A stretch of DNA of 64,000 nucleotides, from NCBI GenBank assembly GCA_003385635.1, contig QQUY01000001.1:434001-498000 (forward strand), in the 5' to 3' direction. Positions 25,748-34,470 of this stretch are shown piece by piece. The position numbers were made by a program, and so were the translations under genes. The DNA comes from Acidobacteriota bacterium (GTDB lineage: Bacteria > Acidobacteriota > Blastocatellia > Pyrinomonadales > Pyrinomonadaceae). Numbering within the stretch: the stretch's first letter is position 1; every line of letters starts with the position of its first letter. Below the pieces are notes generated by a model that was given only the letters and a program-made list of their open reading frames with translations, was not told where the DNA came from and searched no databases.

Positions 25748-28700
25748 GTTCCGTACCGCGTTGCGGAACGCATCCGGGGCGATGTAACGCGTATGGTATT
25801 TGATCCAGTCTTCCCGGTTTTTCTGGTAAACCGGATCGTCTTCCAGAACGGTCGGCGCGCGCGAATAATCGTTCGTCGCCTGGGTCGGCAAAGGCAGCAA
25901 CGTCTTTGAGAACACGGAGTTGAGGTCGCCGTCCTTTATCCAGCCGTTGCCGATAATAACAAAATCCCTCTTCCACCCTTTGGGCGGGTCCGGTAAAGCG
26001 GGGAAGCTCATCGCGATCTCGTCGCCGGCATTAGAAAGGACGAACCGGTCATCGGTCTTCAAAAGAAGTTCCTTTATATCTCCGAACCGCGTGTAATAAC
26101 CCTCCAGGTCGCGCCACTTCTGAACCGTCGTCTTGATCCGGCTGTAATCGGGAATTTCGGGCGAAGATTCGTCCCGCTTGTCGATAACCGAGAATCCGCG
26201 ATACCGAAGTTCCGCCGCCGACAGATCGATTTCGGTGATCCTTGTTTCCGAACCTTCCTTTCCGACCGCCCAGGAAAGTCTGTCCCAGAAAACTTCCAGC
26301 TCAGTACGAAGCCTTACCCTTCGTTCCTTTGCGTCAGCCGGGAACACGTCCGTTATGTCCAGAAGGACGTTCTTCATCTTTCCGGCAGGGAAGCCGAGGT
26401 TCTCTTTGACCGCCTTCCAACCGCCGTTTCCATCAGGGATCTCGATGCTGAGTGACTTTGGCGGCGTCGGAATAGCCTGACCGCGCTGAACATTGATCGA
26501 CGCGTCGGTCGGATGCATCCAGCCTTCGCCGATTATCCAGAGTTTTCCTTCGCGAGGAGCCTCTTCAGGAAGTTCGAGTTCGACCCAGTGGTCTTCCGCG
26601 ACGCCCTGATACGTCCCGCGCTTGATACCGTCGAGATACTGTTCGTCGAGCTTCGAAACGGTTTCAGACACATCGCGTCCGTTGTGATCGACCGCTTTGG
26701 AGAATCTGTTCAGTTCACCGGTCGTGAAAACCTCGAGAGGCGGAAGCGGGATCGAGAATCGCTCGTCGGTGAACACTTCGGTCCCTTCTGGGTGATCGAC
26801 GGCCAGGAGTCGGTAATTGTCTATGTAGTACGCCTCCCAGTACTCGCCCGTGATCCGGAGTTCGTACTTTCCGTCCTTCGGTTTCAAGGCTTCGCCCGGG
26901 ATCTTGAACCACTCTTCCGTTTGAAGAATTCCGTATGTGTCCTGGGCGTTTATCTTAAGGCCCAAAGCAGGGCTCCAGGGCGGCGCATCTTTCACATGTT
27001 CGAATTCTTCGCCATTCCACGCGAAGAGATGCGGGCACGAGCCTTTCAGGCGCTGTTCGGTCTCGACAGCCTGATCGGCTTTCAGGTCGAACTCCGCCTG
27101 CACGTATCCGTTCTGCCAGACGACCCGGAGCAGATCTGCGGAAGTGTTCTCTCCGAGACCAAAATGCACTTGCGGCGAAGTGATGACGCGCTTCTGAGCC
27201 ATCAGACCGGACCGAAGCTCCATCTCGCCGCCTATCCCGTACGAATTGATCCTCTGGTCGCCCTCGGTTTTCGCCGCCTTCGGACGAAAGATCTGCCAGT
27301 GGTAGTTCTTGGTGAGTTTTGGTTTGAGTACGTAAGGACGCCCGTTCTCCATTCCGACCAGGTCAGGTCCGCCGTCCGAATCAAGGTCTGCTGCTGACGT
27401 GACAATGACGCCGGTCTGCTTTAAAGACGGCACTTGGCGCGCGAATTCTTCTGAATCCTTCAAAAATAATTGGGAGCCCTTCGAATCCGAGAATAAGCTG
27501 TCAGAATCCCCGTTGTTGTCGATATCAACCCGCAAGAGTGAATTGGAAGCGGGAATCTCTTCCCCGTAAGGTTGGTCGATGACATCACACTTTCCCTGTC
27601 CGAGTGCCAGAGCCCCAAAGAGACCCTTCCAAGTTGCGTTCAAATATCCGGCCTCACTGGAAATGGAGTCGACAGGGGGTGAAGAGCAGGTAAGCAGATC
27701 AAAAGTGCCGCCTCGGGCATTAGCCAAGAAGTGAAGCCCACCACTCCGGTCAAGGAAAGCCGCATCCGCGTCGCCATCTTCGTCGAAGTCGCCAAACACA
27801 AAATCGGCGGCTTTCTCGATCCCCTCAAACGTTTCGGTTCGAGATAACCTCCCCTCGGCCTCATTTCTGAGCACAAACGGAGCGCCTTCAGATGGTGCTA
27901 GCACGAGGTCCAGGTCGCCTTCGCTGTCGTAATCAAAAGCCCAGGCGCCCGCATATGAACCGCCGGTGATCTCGGCCGGAAGTCCTGTGGCGGAGGTCAC
28001 ATCCTCGTAAGTGCCGTTCTCATTTTGTTTGAATAAGCGAAAACCCTTGTCGGTCGCGAAAGCGAGATCGATTCTGTAGTCGTAGTCAAAGTCGATCTGC
28101 GCGACTTGTTTTGGCGAACTAACGCTGACAGGAATTTCCGTATCGCCGATAACCGTCTTGTCTTCAGTGCTGTAAGCGACGACAGGTGACTCTCCATTCT
28201 TGAAAACCACGAACGCTGTCTTGGCCTCGACGTCGGCGACTATCTTCTTCTCGAATCTGAGTTCAGTATCGGCCGGAGCGGGCTTGAATTCGGGTGCGGG
28301 TAGAATGAGCGGCTTGCGGATAAGTCTTCCAGGCGCGGTGTCCGAAGCGTTGAATTCAGCCAGCGAAGAACGGTACTCCGGTTCCCTAATCAGCACGTTC
28401 TTGAAGAAGGCTGTTTGTTGGGCTGCCGCGCTTGAGTTGTCGGAGTTTGTCAGTTCAGTGAGTTTGGTGAGTTGTTCCTTTACTTCAGCCGGCCAATTCT
28501 CCGAACGCTGCCGCAACGAATTGACCGATTCCTTCAGTGATTCTGTGTTGCCTGTTTTTGCAGCTAGTCTCGCGATCTCGACCTCAAGCGCAAGATTGTC
28601 TGCGAGGTCCTTCTTCAGCTTGTCCTTCAGGATCGCAAGCGCTTCGGCGTCCTTGCCCTGCCTTTCGGTTTCTTCTGCGATCGCGTATTGCGAGAAGTGG

Positions 28701-29104
28701 TCCTTAGGGTCGAGCTCGACGGCCTTCTGAAAATGCTCAAGTGCTTTTTCCGACTCGCCTTCTGCCAGGTCGAGCTCAGCGAGATTTGCTATGGTCGTCG
28801 AATTGTCGGACGCGAGGCTGTTGGCCTTCCCGAAGAATTCGCTCGCTTTCTCATAGTCGCGCTGGCGAAGATAGAGGACGCCCAGGTTGTTGAATGATGC
28901 GGGTTCATTCGGAGCGAGCTCGGTCACGCGCGTCAGTTCCGAGACCGCCCTCGGATCGTCTCCTACTTCCGTGGCGGCAAGTCCGACGTAGAACGACTTC
29001 AACGCGCTGGCGTATTCCTCTGAGCCCTGCTCAGGAGTGCCTCCGCCATTGCAGCCTGCGATCACCGTCGCGAGTACCAAGACCAAAATGCGTTTAACCC
29101 ACAT
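25742..29104 (-). CDS. Large TPR / FG-GAP / ASPIC-UnbV lipoprotein
   Basis: An 1120-residue protein with a lipoprotein signal (MWVKRILVLVLATVIAGC; lipobox cysteine at 18). Residues 30-230 hold tetratricopeptide repeats (EPASFNNLGVLYLRQRDYEKA and ALEHFQKAVELDPKD). About 250-620 holds VCBS-type blades (FDYDSEGDLDLVLA, DFDEDGDADAAFLDRSGG, DLDSDGGPDLVGME). An ASPIC/UnbV-like region follows at about 620-690 (VHFGLGENTSADLLRVVWQNG). The C-terminal 400 residues are an additional domain found with some UnbV proteins, rich in aromatic and Trp residues (ELRITGEYWEAYYIDNYRLLAVDHP). It should sit on the outer face of a membrane. Both flanking spacers carry inverted repeats. Confidence 0.85.
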   Translation of the reverse strand: MWVKRILVLVLATVIAGCNGGGTPEQGSEEYASALKSFYVGLAATEVGDDPRAVSELTRVTELAPNEPASFNNLGVLYLRQRDYEKASEFFGKANSLASDNSTTIANLAELDLAEGESEKALEHFQKAVELDPKDHFSQYAIAEETERQGKDAEALAILKDKLKKDLADNLALEVEIARLAAKTGNTESLKESVNSLRQRSENWPAEVKEQLTKLTELTNSDNSSAAAQQTAFFKNVLIREPEYRSSLAEFNASDTAPGRLIRKPLILPAPEFKPAPADTELRFEKKIVADVEAKTAFVVFKNGESPVVAYSTEDKTVIGDTEIPVSVSSPKQVAQIDFDYDYRIDLAFATDKGFRLFKQNENGTYEDVTSATGLPAEITGGSYAGAWAFDYDSEGDLDLVLAPSEGAPFVLRNEAEGRLSRTETFEGIEKAADFVFGDFDEDGDADAAFLDRSGGLHFLANARGGTFDLLTCSSPPVDSISSEAGYLNATWKGLFGALALGQGKCDVIDQPYGEEIPASNSLLRVDIDNNGDSDSLFSDSKGSQLFLKDSEEFARQVPSLKQTGVIVTSAADLDSDGGPDLVGMENGRPYVLKPKLTKNYHWQIFRPKAAKTEGDQRINSYGIGGEMELRSGLMAQKRVITSPQVHFGLGENTSADLLRVVWQNGYVQAEFDLKADQAVETEQRLKGSCPHLFAWNGEEFEHVKDAPPWSPALGLKINAQDTYGILQTEEWFKIPGEALKPKDGKYELRITGEYWEAYYIDNYRLLAVDHPEGTEVFTDERFSIPLPPLEVFTTGELNRFSKAVDHNGRDVSETVSKLDEQYLDGIKRGTYQGVAEDHWVELELPEEAPREGKLWIIGEGWMHPTDASINVQRGQAIPTPPKSLSIEIPDGNGGWKAVKENLGFPAGKMKNVLLDITDVFPADAKERRVRLRTELEVFWDRLSWAVGKEGSETRITEIDLSAAELRYRGFSVIDKRDESSPEIPDYSRIKTTVQKWRDLEGYYTRFGDIKELLLKTDDRFVLSNAGDEIAMSFPALPDPPKGWKRDFVIIGNGWIKDGDLNSVFSKTLLPLPTQATNDYSRAPTVLEDDPVYQKNREDWIKYHTRYIAPDAFRNAVRNN

Positions 29105-29114
29105 AATAGAAGAA

Positions 29115-29240
29115 GACAGGATAGACAGGATGGAAAGGATTTGGGCCCATCCCCAAAGTTGCGTTAATTAGCCGACATTCAAAAATAGCTAAGGACGTAG
29201 ACTTTCAGGACCCTATCTTGCCGATCCTGTCCATCCTGTT
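29115..29240. repeat. Spacer with inverted GACAGGATAGACAGGAT repeat
   Basis: The arm GACAGGATAGACAGGAT at 29115-29131 is matched in inverse orientation at 29224-29240 (15 of 17 positions). They bracket a 92-base loop with no ORF. The layout copies the neighbouring spacer at 25622-25747, but with an unrelated sequence. Confidence 0.7.
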
Positions 29241-29262
29241 TGTACTTGTTCTTTAAGGGCTT

Positions 29263-29290
29263 CTGACACCTGCTCACCGCTCACTGCTCA
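29263..29290. repeat. Heptad array, consensus CTGCTCA (4 units)
   Basis: Units CTGACAC, CTGCTCA, CCGCTCA, CTGCTCA run in a strict 7-nt period. The stop codon of the next minus-strand gene (29281-29283) lies inside the third unit. Confidence 0.7.
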
Positions 29291-30996
29291 CTCCGTGATC
29301 CAGGCGTGAACTCGCTCGGCTCGCCGCCTTCTTTCAAGTAATAGAACTTGTTCGCAGCAACACCAGTGAGCGTCTGCTTATCACCGTTTGGCCAGTGGAT
29401 CGTCAGTTCGTCGATCGTTTCGGCCGCTCCGAGCCCAAAGTGTATCCGGAAATCGCTGACCGAAAGGTAGCTTTGAGCCCCCATCACCTGCCTTTCGATC
29501 GTCTTGTCGCCGATCTTGGCTACAAGCCTCGCACCGATAGCATTCGTGTTTTTTCCGCTACCTTCAAGCAGGAGCACCACGAAATTGCCCTGATCAACGG
29601 TTTCGTTAAAAGCGATCTGCGCGGTGCCGCCGTTGTTGACGATCACGAAATCGAGATCGCCGTCGCCGTCGAGGTCGGCCACCGCAAGCCCTCTTGAGAC
29701 CTGCGAGTCCTTAAGAGCAGCCCCTGCTATTTCGCTGATATCTTTGAACTTGCCGTCGCCAAGATTCTCGTAGAGCGAATTCGGCTGGGCAAAGGTCACC
29801 GTCTCTGAGTTCTTCTCGATGTTGTCCTCGATGTGGCCATTTGCGACAAGAAGATCTTCGTCCCCATCGTTGTCGGCATCAAAAAGTTCGATACCGAACT
29901 TGAGCCTCTGGCGGGCGGTCTGGCCGATTCCGGCCGCGTCTGAAATCTCGCGGAAGAATAGGCTGTCCTCCTGCGTGTAGTAAGCCGTGGTCTCTTCCTG
30001 AAAGTTGGTTACAAGGATGTCGAGATGACCGTTCGAATCCAGGTCGCTGAAATCCGCTCCCATCGATCCTTCCTCTTTTCCGATCTCGCTGTAAGCGGCT
30101 CCGCCGAGTTTAGCGCGGTCCTCAAAAACGCCTTTGCCATCGTTTATCCAAAGTTGGTTTGGAGTCGTGTCGTTGGCGACATAGACATCCTGATCGCCGT
30201 CCTTGTCGATATCGCCGATCGCCAGCGCCAGGCCTTTCTCAGGCTCAGAGGCAATTCCCGCCTTCTCGCTCGCATCAATGAACTTTCCGTCGCCTGTGTT
30301 TTCCCATAACTGATCGGGAACGGCTTCATAAAGGTATGGCGCCGAGTATGTGCGAAGGCGATTGTTGTACGTCGCGACGTGCGTCTGCTGGGTGTAGGCG
30401 ACGTACTTGACCACAAAAAGGTCCAGATCGCCGTCCCCGTCAAGATCCGAGAATCCCGCACTTGTAGCCCATTTGTCGTCCTTCGTGATCCCGGCCTGTT
30501 CCGTCACATCCTCAAATGCGGAGCCCGTGTTTCTCAAAAGCCGGTTGTCGCCGAAAAAGTCTGTCAGGAAGAGGTCCGTCAATCCGTCGCCGTCGAAATC
30601 ACCCACGGCCGCCCCCTGGCCGTAGCCGCTACCTTCGAGCTTCCACTGCTCGGTCGCATCAGTAAACTGGCCTTTTCCGTCATTCAGATAGAGGTGGTTT
30701 CGCGCATTCGCCGGTCTTTCCTCAGATGTTACGGATCCGCTGTTTACAAGCAGCAAGTCCGGCGCGCCGTCACGATTGAAATCGGCGATGGCGACACCGC
30801 CCGCTAGGACTTCCGGCATCCATTTGGCCTCGGAACGACCGCCTTCGTGTTTGAATTCCACACCGGAAGAGCCGGTTCCGTCAGCAAACTGGATGTTCGA
30901 TGCTTCCGAAGATGACGAATTCCCGGGGCCGTCAGCAACACAAGCACCGCTGCCCGCGATCGCTAGCAATGTTGTAAATACCAGCAGTTTCTTCAT
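29281..30996 (-). CDS. CRTAC1-like FG-GAP lipoprotein with ASPIC-UnbV domain
   Basis: A 571-residue protein with a lipoprotein-type signal (LLAIAGSGAC, cysteine near residue 19), then a Ser-rich linker. A run of FG-GAP/VCBS calcium blades follows: DFNRDGAPDLLLVNSG, DFDGDGLTDLFLTDFFG, DLDGDGDLDLFVVKY, DKDGDQDVYVAND and DADNDGDEDLLVANGH. The ending is an ASPIC/UnbV domain (GARLVAKIGDKTIERQVMG, then RIHFGLGAAETIDELTIHWPNG). It overlaps the upstream TPR lipoprotein gene by four bases, so the two are coupled. It is a paralogue of the proteins encoded at 23844 and 25742. Confidence 0.88.
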   Translation of the reverse strand: MKKLLVFTTLLAIAGSGACVADGPGNSSSSEASNIQFADGTGSSGVEFKHEGGRSEAKWMPEVLAGGVAIADFNRDGAPDLLLVNSGSVTSEERPANARNHLYLNDGKGQFTDATEQWKLEGSGYGQGAAVGDFDGDGLTDLFLTDFFGDNRLLRNTGSAFEDVTEQAGITKDDKWATSAGFSDLDGDGDLDLFVVKYVAYTQQTHVATYNNRLRTYSAPYLYEAVPDQLWENTGDGKFIDASEKAGIASEPEKGLALAIGDIDKDGDQDVYVANDTTPNQLWINDGKGVFEDRAKLGGAAYSEIGKEEGSMGADFSDLDSNGHLDILVTNFQEETTAYYTQEDSLFFREISDAAGIGQTARQRLKFGIELFDADNDGDEDLLVANGHIEDNIEKNSETVTFAQPNSLYENLGDGKFKDISEIAGAALKDSQVSRGLAVADLDGDGDLDFVIVNNGGTAQIAFNETVDQGNFVVLLLEGSGKNTNAIGARLVAKIGDKTIERQVMGAQSYLSVSDFRIHFGLGAAETIDELTIHWPNGDKQTLTGVAANKFYYLKEGGEPSEFTPGSRSEQ

Positions 30997-31964
30997 TTAC
31001 CACTAATTTGTTGGGCCCTGATCCGGGCCTCCTGGGCCTTGTCGTTCATTCCCAAAGCGCGGTAGGAATTGTAGAGAAAACCATAAAGCGCGACCTTGTT
31101 CCGCGGGTCGGCTGAGTCGAGGAGACCGTTTGCGATCTCGACAACTTCCGCGTGGCGTCCCGCTTTGTAGGCCTCCTGAAGCCTGATCATCTGGTCCACC
31201 ATCCGCCCCTGACGGCTCGATTTCTCTGTAAGCTTTTTGTAGGCATCTTCGACCGCCTTCGAATGAAATGTCGCTTGCTCCGAATCGTTCATCTTCGCGT
31301 ATATCCGGCTCAAAGCATTGTGTGCGGGGATCGAAGAAGGATCATTCTCGACGACCGACTTGAGTATCTCGATTGCTTTCTCGTTTTCACCCCCGTAGAA
31401 ATAAAGGAGACCGCGAAGGACCATTCCGTCGACCATCTTTCGATCCACGATCTCCGACCACTTCGAGTCAAGCGTTTCCGCTGCTTTTTCGTGGTTCCCG
31501 GTTTGAAAGTATGCGCTCGCGAGCATCGAGGCTCTCTCCGCATCGGGAGGAGAAGTGAGTTTCGTGAACGTCTCAACCGCCTCGGAGTACTTCCCGAGCT
31601 TCATATAGACCTTTGCGAGCAAAGTCAGGTCTTCTTCAGATCCGTTGTCGGATCTTGAGCCAAGAAGCTTTTCAAGCGAGGCCCAGTCTTCTCTTTGGGT
31701 CAAGGCTTGCTGATAAACAGCACTGATGGAATCTGCCTGCGGGTATTTCTCGTGCGATGTTTTCAGAAGGTCGAATTCCTCCTGAGTGAGCCTGGCGCGG
31801 CCCTCCATCTTTTGAGACAGCCGGTTCGCGGTGTTCATTGTTTGCGCGTCCGGCTCCGTCCCTCCGCTGCCATTCGAGCACCCGCCGGTGCAGAAGACCA
31901 AAATGATCGCGGCGACCGCCGTCAGGCAGATCACCGCTGGTTTGTTTCGTGCCTGAGTTCGCAA
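30993..31964 (-). CDS. TPR lipoprotein of the UnbV cluster
   Basis: A 323-residue protein with a lipoprotein signal (VAAIILVFCTGGC; lipobox cysteine about residue 29) and a Ser/Gly linker. It then has tetratricopeptide-like repeats, for example DLTLLAKVYMKLGKYSEAVETF, RASMLASAYFQTGNHEKAAETL and IPAHNALSRIYAKMNDSEQA. It is likely a periplasm-facing scaffold. It begins three bases after the acyl-CoA dehydrogenase stop and overlaps the following UnbV-like gene by four bases, which puts it first in the UnbV part of the operon. Confidence 0.8.
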   Translation of the reverse strand: MRTQARNKPAVICLTAVAAIILVFCTGGCSNGSGGTEPDAQTMNTANRLSQKMEGRARLTQEEFDLLKTSHEKYPQADSISAVYQQALTQREDWASLEKLLGSRSDNGSEEDLTLLAKVYMKLGKYSEAVETFTKLTSPPDAERASMLASAYFQTGNHEKAAETLDSKWSEIVDRKMVDGMVLRGLLYFYGGENEKAIEILKSVVENDPSSIPAHNALSRIYAKMNDSEQATFHSKAVEDAYKKLTEKSSRQGRMVDQMIRLQEAYKAGRHAEVVEIANGLLDSADPRNKVALYGFLYNSYRALGMNDKAQEARIRAQQISGK

Positions 31965-31967
31965 GAA

Positions 31968-33113
31968 TTACAAATCCCTGAGCAGCTGTTTGGCGATCAC
32001 CAGCCTCTGGATCTCGCTGGTGCCTTCACCGATCGTGCATAGCTTCGAGTCGCGCCAGTATTTCTCAGCCGGATAATCCTTTGTATAACCGTAACCGCCG
32101 TGGATCTGCACCGATTCCTCCGAGACTCGGACAGCAGTTTCGGAAGCAAAGAGCTTTGCCATCGAAGAGAGCTTTGTCACGTCTTTTCCTGTGTCCTTTG
32201 CGGCGGCGGCGTTCAGCGTAAGAAGCCTCGATGCCTCGATCTCCGTTGCCATATCCGCAAGCTTGAATTGAATGCCTTCGAACTTCGCGATCGGCTTGCC
32301 AAACTGCTCGCGTTCTTTTGCGTACTTCATTGCGGCTTCGTATGCGCCCTGGGCGATCCCGACTGAAAGCGCGGCGATCGAAATGCGGCCGCCGTCGAGG
32401 ATGTTCATCGCCTGGATAAAGCCTTCGCCTTCCTCACCGAGAAGGTTCTCGTCGGGCACATAGCAATCTTCAAAGACGACGGATGAAGTCTCCGAGGCCC
32501 GCATGCCGAGCTTGTTCTCTTTCTTGTCAGACCTGAAGCCTTCCATCGACTTCTCGAAGATAAAAGCGGAAATTCCCTTGTTACCTTTGTCTTTGTCGGT
32601 CACTGCGACCGCTACACAGATCTCGCAGGCGATGGCGTGAGTGATGAAGTTCTTTGATCCGTTGACCTTGTAACCGCCGTTGCTCTTGACGGCCGTCGTC
32701 CGTGTGCCGCTTGCATCACTTCCGGCCTGTGCTTCCGTAAGGCCCCAGGCGCCCCAACTCTTGCCCTGTGCGAGCGGGACCAGATACTTCTGCTTCTGCT
32801 CTTCGGTCCCGAATGTGTATATGTGGTTGGAGCAAAGGGAGTTGTGAGCTGCGACACTCAATCCTACGGATCCGCACACGCGGCCAAGTTCTTCGATTAT
32901 CGTCGCGTATTCGACATAGCCCATTCCCGCGCCGCCGTACTCTTCAGGGAAGATAACTCCAAGGAGTCCTAGTTCGGCGAGCTGAGGCCTTAGTTCATCG
33001 AAAAAGTGCTGGTTCTCGTCCCATTCGAGAGCGTGCGGAGCGATCTCGCTTTCTGCGAACTCGCGGACGCTGAATTTGATCTGTTTCTGTTCTTCGTTGA
33101 GCTGAAGATTCAT
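31968..33113 (-). CDS. Acyl-CoA dehydrogenase (short/medium-chain type)
   Basis: A 381-residue FAD enzyme introducing the alpha-beta double bond in acyl-CoA. The N-terminal helical domain starts [22 protein letters not shown]. The FAD-binding signature includes [16 protein letters not shown], and the C-terminal domain has [22 protein letters not shown] and [21 protein letters not shown]. The catalytic base is the Glu of [11 protein letters not shown], in the position used by short- and medium-chain enzymes. The length is standard. It lies three bases before the TPR lipoprotein gene, but a metabolic link to the UnbV module is not evident. The exact substrate cannot be read. Confidence 0.94.
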   Translation of the reverse strand: MNLQLNEEQKQIKFSVREFAESEIAPHALEWDENQHFFDELRPQLAELGLLGVIFPEEYGGAGMGYVEYATIIEELGRVCGSVGLSVAAHNSLCSNHIYTFGTEEQKQKYLVPLAQGKSWGAWGLTEAQAGSDASGTRTTAVKSNGGYKVNGSKNFITHAIACEICVAVAVTDKDKGNKGISAFIFEKSMEGFRSDKKENKLGMRASETSSVVFEDCYVPDENLLGEEGEGFIQAMNILDGGRISIAALSVGIAQGAYEAAMKYAKEREQFGKPIAKFEGIQFKLADMATEIEASRLLTLNAAAAKDTGKDVTKLSSMAKLFASETAVRVSEESVQIHGGYGYTKDYPAEKYWRDSKLCTIGEGTSEIQRLVIAKQLLRDL

Positions 33114-33206
33114 ATAGTGCTTATGTGTTAATAGGATTGTTATAGGTTATTTGTAGACTATCAAACCGGCCGTTCTAGCGAAAGCAGACTCAATTGACGC
33201 ACCGGA

Positions 33207-33944
33207 TCATTCAACCCGCTTTCGGAACGTCATAAGTTCCTTTATCTCGGCCTCCGACAATTTTCTATGGGCGCCAGGCGCAAGCGTGCCAATCCTGACC
33301 CTGCCGATGCCTGTCCTTCGCAGCTTCACGGCGGAAAAATTTATTGCGTCGAACATCTTTCGGATCTGCTGGTTGTGCCCTTCGTAAAGCACGATCTCAA
33401 ACCAAGCGTTCTTCTTTGCGGACCGCAAAGGCTTGATCTCGCAGGGCGAGGTTCGGAAGCCGTCTTCAAGCGTGATCCCTTTTCCAAGGGCGTCGATCGC
33501 TGACTCGGGAGGAATCCCTTTCACCTTGACCTCATACAGTTTCGGGATAGTGCGGGTCGACGAGACCTTGTTAGCGAAGTTTCCGTCGTTGGTGAGGATG
33601 ATAAGGCCTTCCGTCTTGAAGTCGAGCCTGCCGACGGGAAACAAGCGGCCGTACTTCTCGGGAACAAGGTCAGTCACAAGCGGCCTGTTCTCGGGGTCAG
33701 AAACACTGGAAAGGTAGCCTTTCGGCTTGTTGAGAAGAATGTAGGTGGCGACCTGCTGATCGAGCTTCGGATTTATCAGCTTTCCGCGGACCTTGATGTG
33801 GTCCTCGGCCGGATCGGCTTTCGACCCAAGTTGTTTGACGACCTTCCCGTTCACCGTCACCTGACCGTCGGCGATCATTTTCTCGGCGGCCCTCCGCGAG
33901 GCGATCCCGGCGCGGGCGATGAGCTTCTGCAGTCTCTCACGCAT
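33207..33944 (-). CDS. rluB: RsuA/RluB-family rRNA pseudouridine synthase
   Basis: A 245-residue enzyme with an N-terminal S4 RNA-binding domain (RLQKLIARAGIASRRAAEKMI, then GQVTVNGKVV) and a catalytic domain. The nucleophile is D108 in GRLDFKTEGL. KPKGYLSSVSDPENRP and the C-terminal EGHNQQIRKMFDAI also fit the RsuA/RluB/RluE/RluF branch. RluB, modifying 23S rRNA helix 80-90 loops, is the likely member; RsuA cannot be excluded. The gene neighbours scpB/scpA, a common arrangement in bacteria. The start codon at 33944 lies at the edge of a heptad repeat array. Confidence 0.9.
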   Translation of the reverse strand: MRERLQKLIARAGIASRRAAEKMIADGQVTVNGKVVKQLGSKADPAEDHIKVRGKLINPKLDQQVATYILLNKPKGYLSSVSDPENRPLVTDLVPEKYGRLFPVGRLDFKTEGLIILTNDGNFANKVSSTRTIPKLYEVKVKGIPPESAIDALGKGITLEDGFRTSPCEIKPLRSAKKNAWFEIVLYEGHNQQIRKMFDAINFSAVKLRRTGIGRVRIGTLAPGAHRKLSEAEIKELMTFRKRVE

Positions 33945-33971
33945 GTGTCATGGATCAGGGGTCAGGTGTCA
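33944..33971. repeat. Heptad array ending in TCA (4 units)
   Basis: Units TGTGTCA, TGGATCA, GGGGTCA, GGTGTCA fill the 29-base gap between rluB (start 33944) and the four-helix-bundle gene (stop 33974). Confidence 0.7.
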
Positions 33972-33973
33972 GT

Positions 33974-34336
33974 TCAATCTTTGCGGTCAGGTCGAGTCTT
34001 CTTAACGATCGAGTAGAGGATTCTCCCTAGTTCGTCTGCGTCCGAAAAAATACTCTTGTAGGCCTTTTCCTTCAGATAGCCAGTCGTATGCAAGAGGTCC
34101 AGCCAGTACTTAGTCTCCAGGCACTCTTTGTAAGCAATTGCCATTTTGTTTGAGAAGTCTCTTCTGGAAACCGCTCCCCTTGCCTCCGCAATATTCGCAC
34201 CAATTGATGTACCGCTCCTTAACAATTGCTTTGAGAGCACAAACTCTCGCTTAATTCTGACCAAGTGCTTAAATGCACTCACTATACGGACAGCAAAGGC
34301 AAACGCTTTGCTGTCGACTATTCTGTCTTGTTTCAT
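33974..34336 (-). CDS. Four-helix-bundle protein of the 23S rRNA intervening-sequence type
   Basis: A 120-residue helical protein. The start SKAFAFAVRIVSAFKHL, the middle SKQLLRSGTSIGANIAEARGA and the ending ECLETKYWLDLLHTTGYL are the recognised pattern of the four-helix-bundle (IVS/S23-like) family. Members occur in rRNA intervening sequences and near retroelements. The ATG at 34336 matches the family N-terminus; the longer frame to 34372 does not. The gene looks AT-richer than rluB and scpB on either side and is bounded on both sides by heptad repeat arrays, so it may be an acquired insertion in an otherwise conserved rluB-scpB-scpA operon. Confidence 0.85.
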   Translation of the reverse strand: MKQDRIVDSKAFAFAVRIVSAFKHLVRIKREFVLSKQLLRSGTSIGANIAEARGAVSRRDFSNKMAIAYKECLETKYWLDLLHTTGYLKEKAYKSIFSDADELGRILYSIVKKTRPDRKD

Positions 34337-34428
34337 ATTGGTGGTGAGGTTCCAAATGAATACCCGAAACAAGCTGACGTATCTCTAACTATTCTAACCC
34401 AACAAAGGAAACAGTCTCGTCCGATACC

Positions 34429-34470
34429 TGATCCATGATCCCTGATCCCTGAATCATGATCATTGAACCA
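34429..34470. repeat. Heptad array, consensus TGATCCC (6 units)
   Basis: Units TGATCCA, TGATCCC, TGATCCC, TGAATCA, TGATCAT, TGAACCA run without a break. The scpB stop (34460-34462, minus strand) lies in the fifth unit. Confidence 0.8.

Noticed and set aside
26513..27397. Frame antisense to the 1120-residue lipoprotein
   Set aside because: No ribosome-binding site and no family resemblance; the opposite strand has clear TPR/UnbV domains.
28435..28485. Nine-nt periodicity in the large UnbV-type lipoprotein gene as another repeat array
   Set aside because: It is inside a coding linker (Leu-Thr-Lys/Glu repeats), and the period is 9 (three codons), so it reflects protein sequence.
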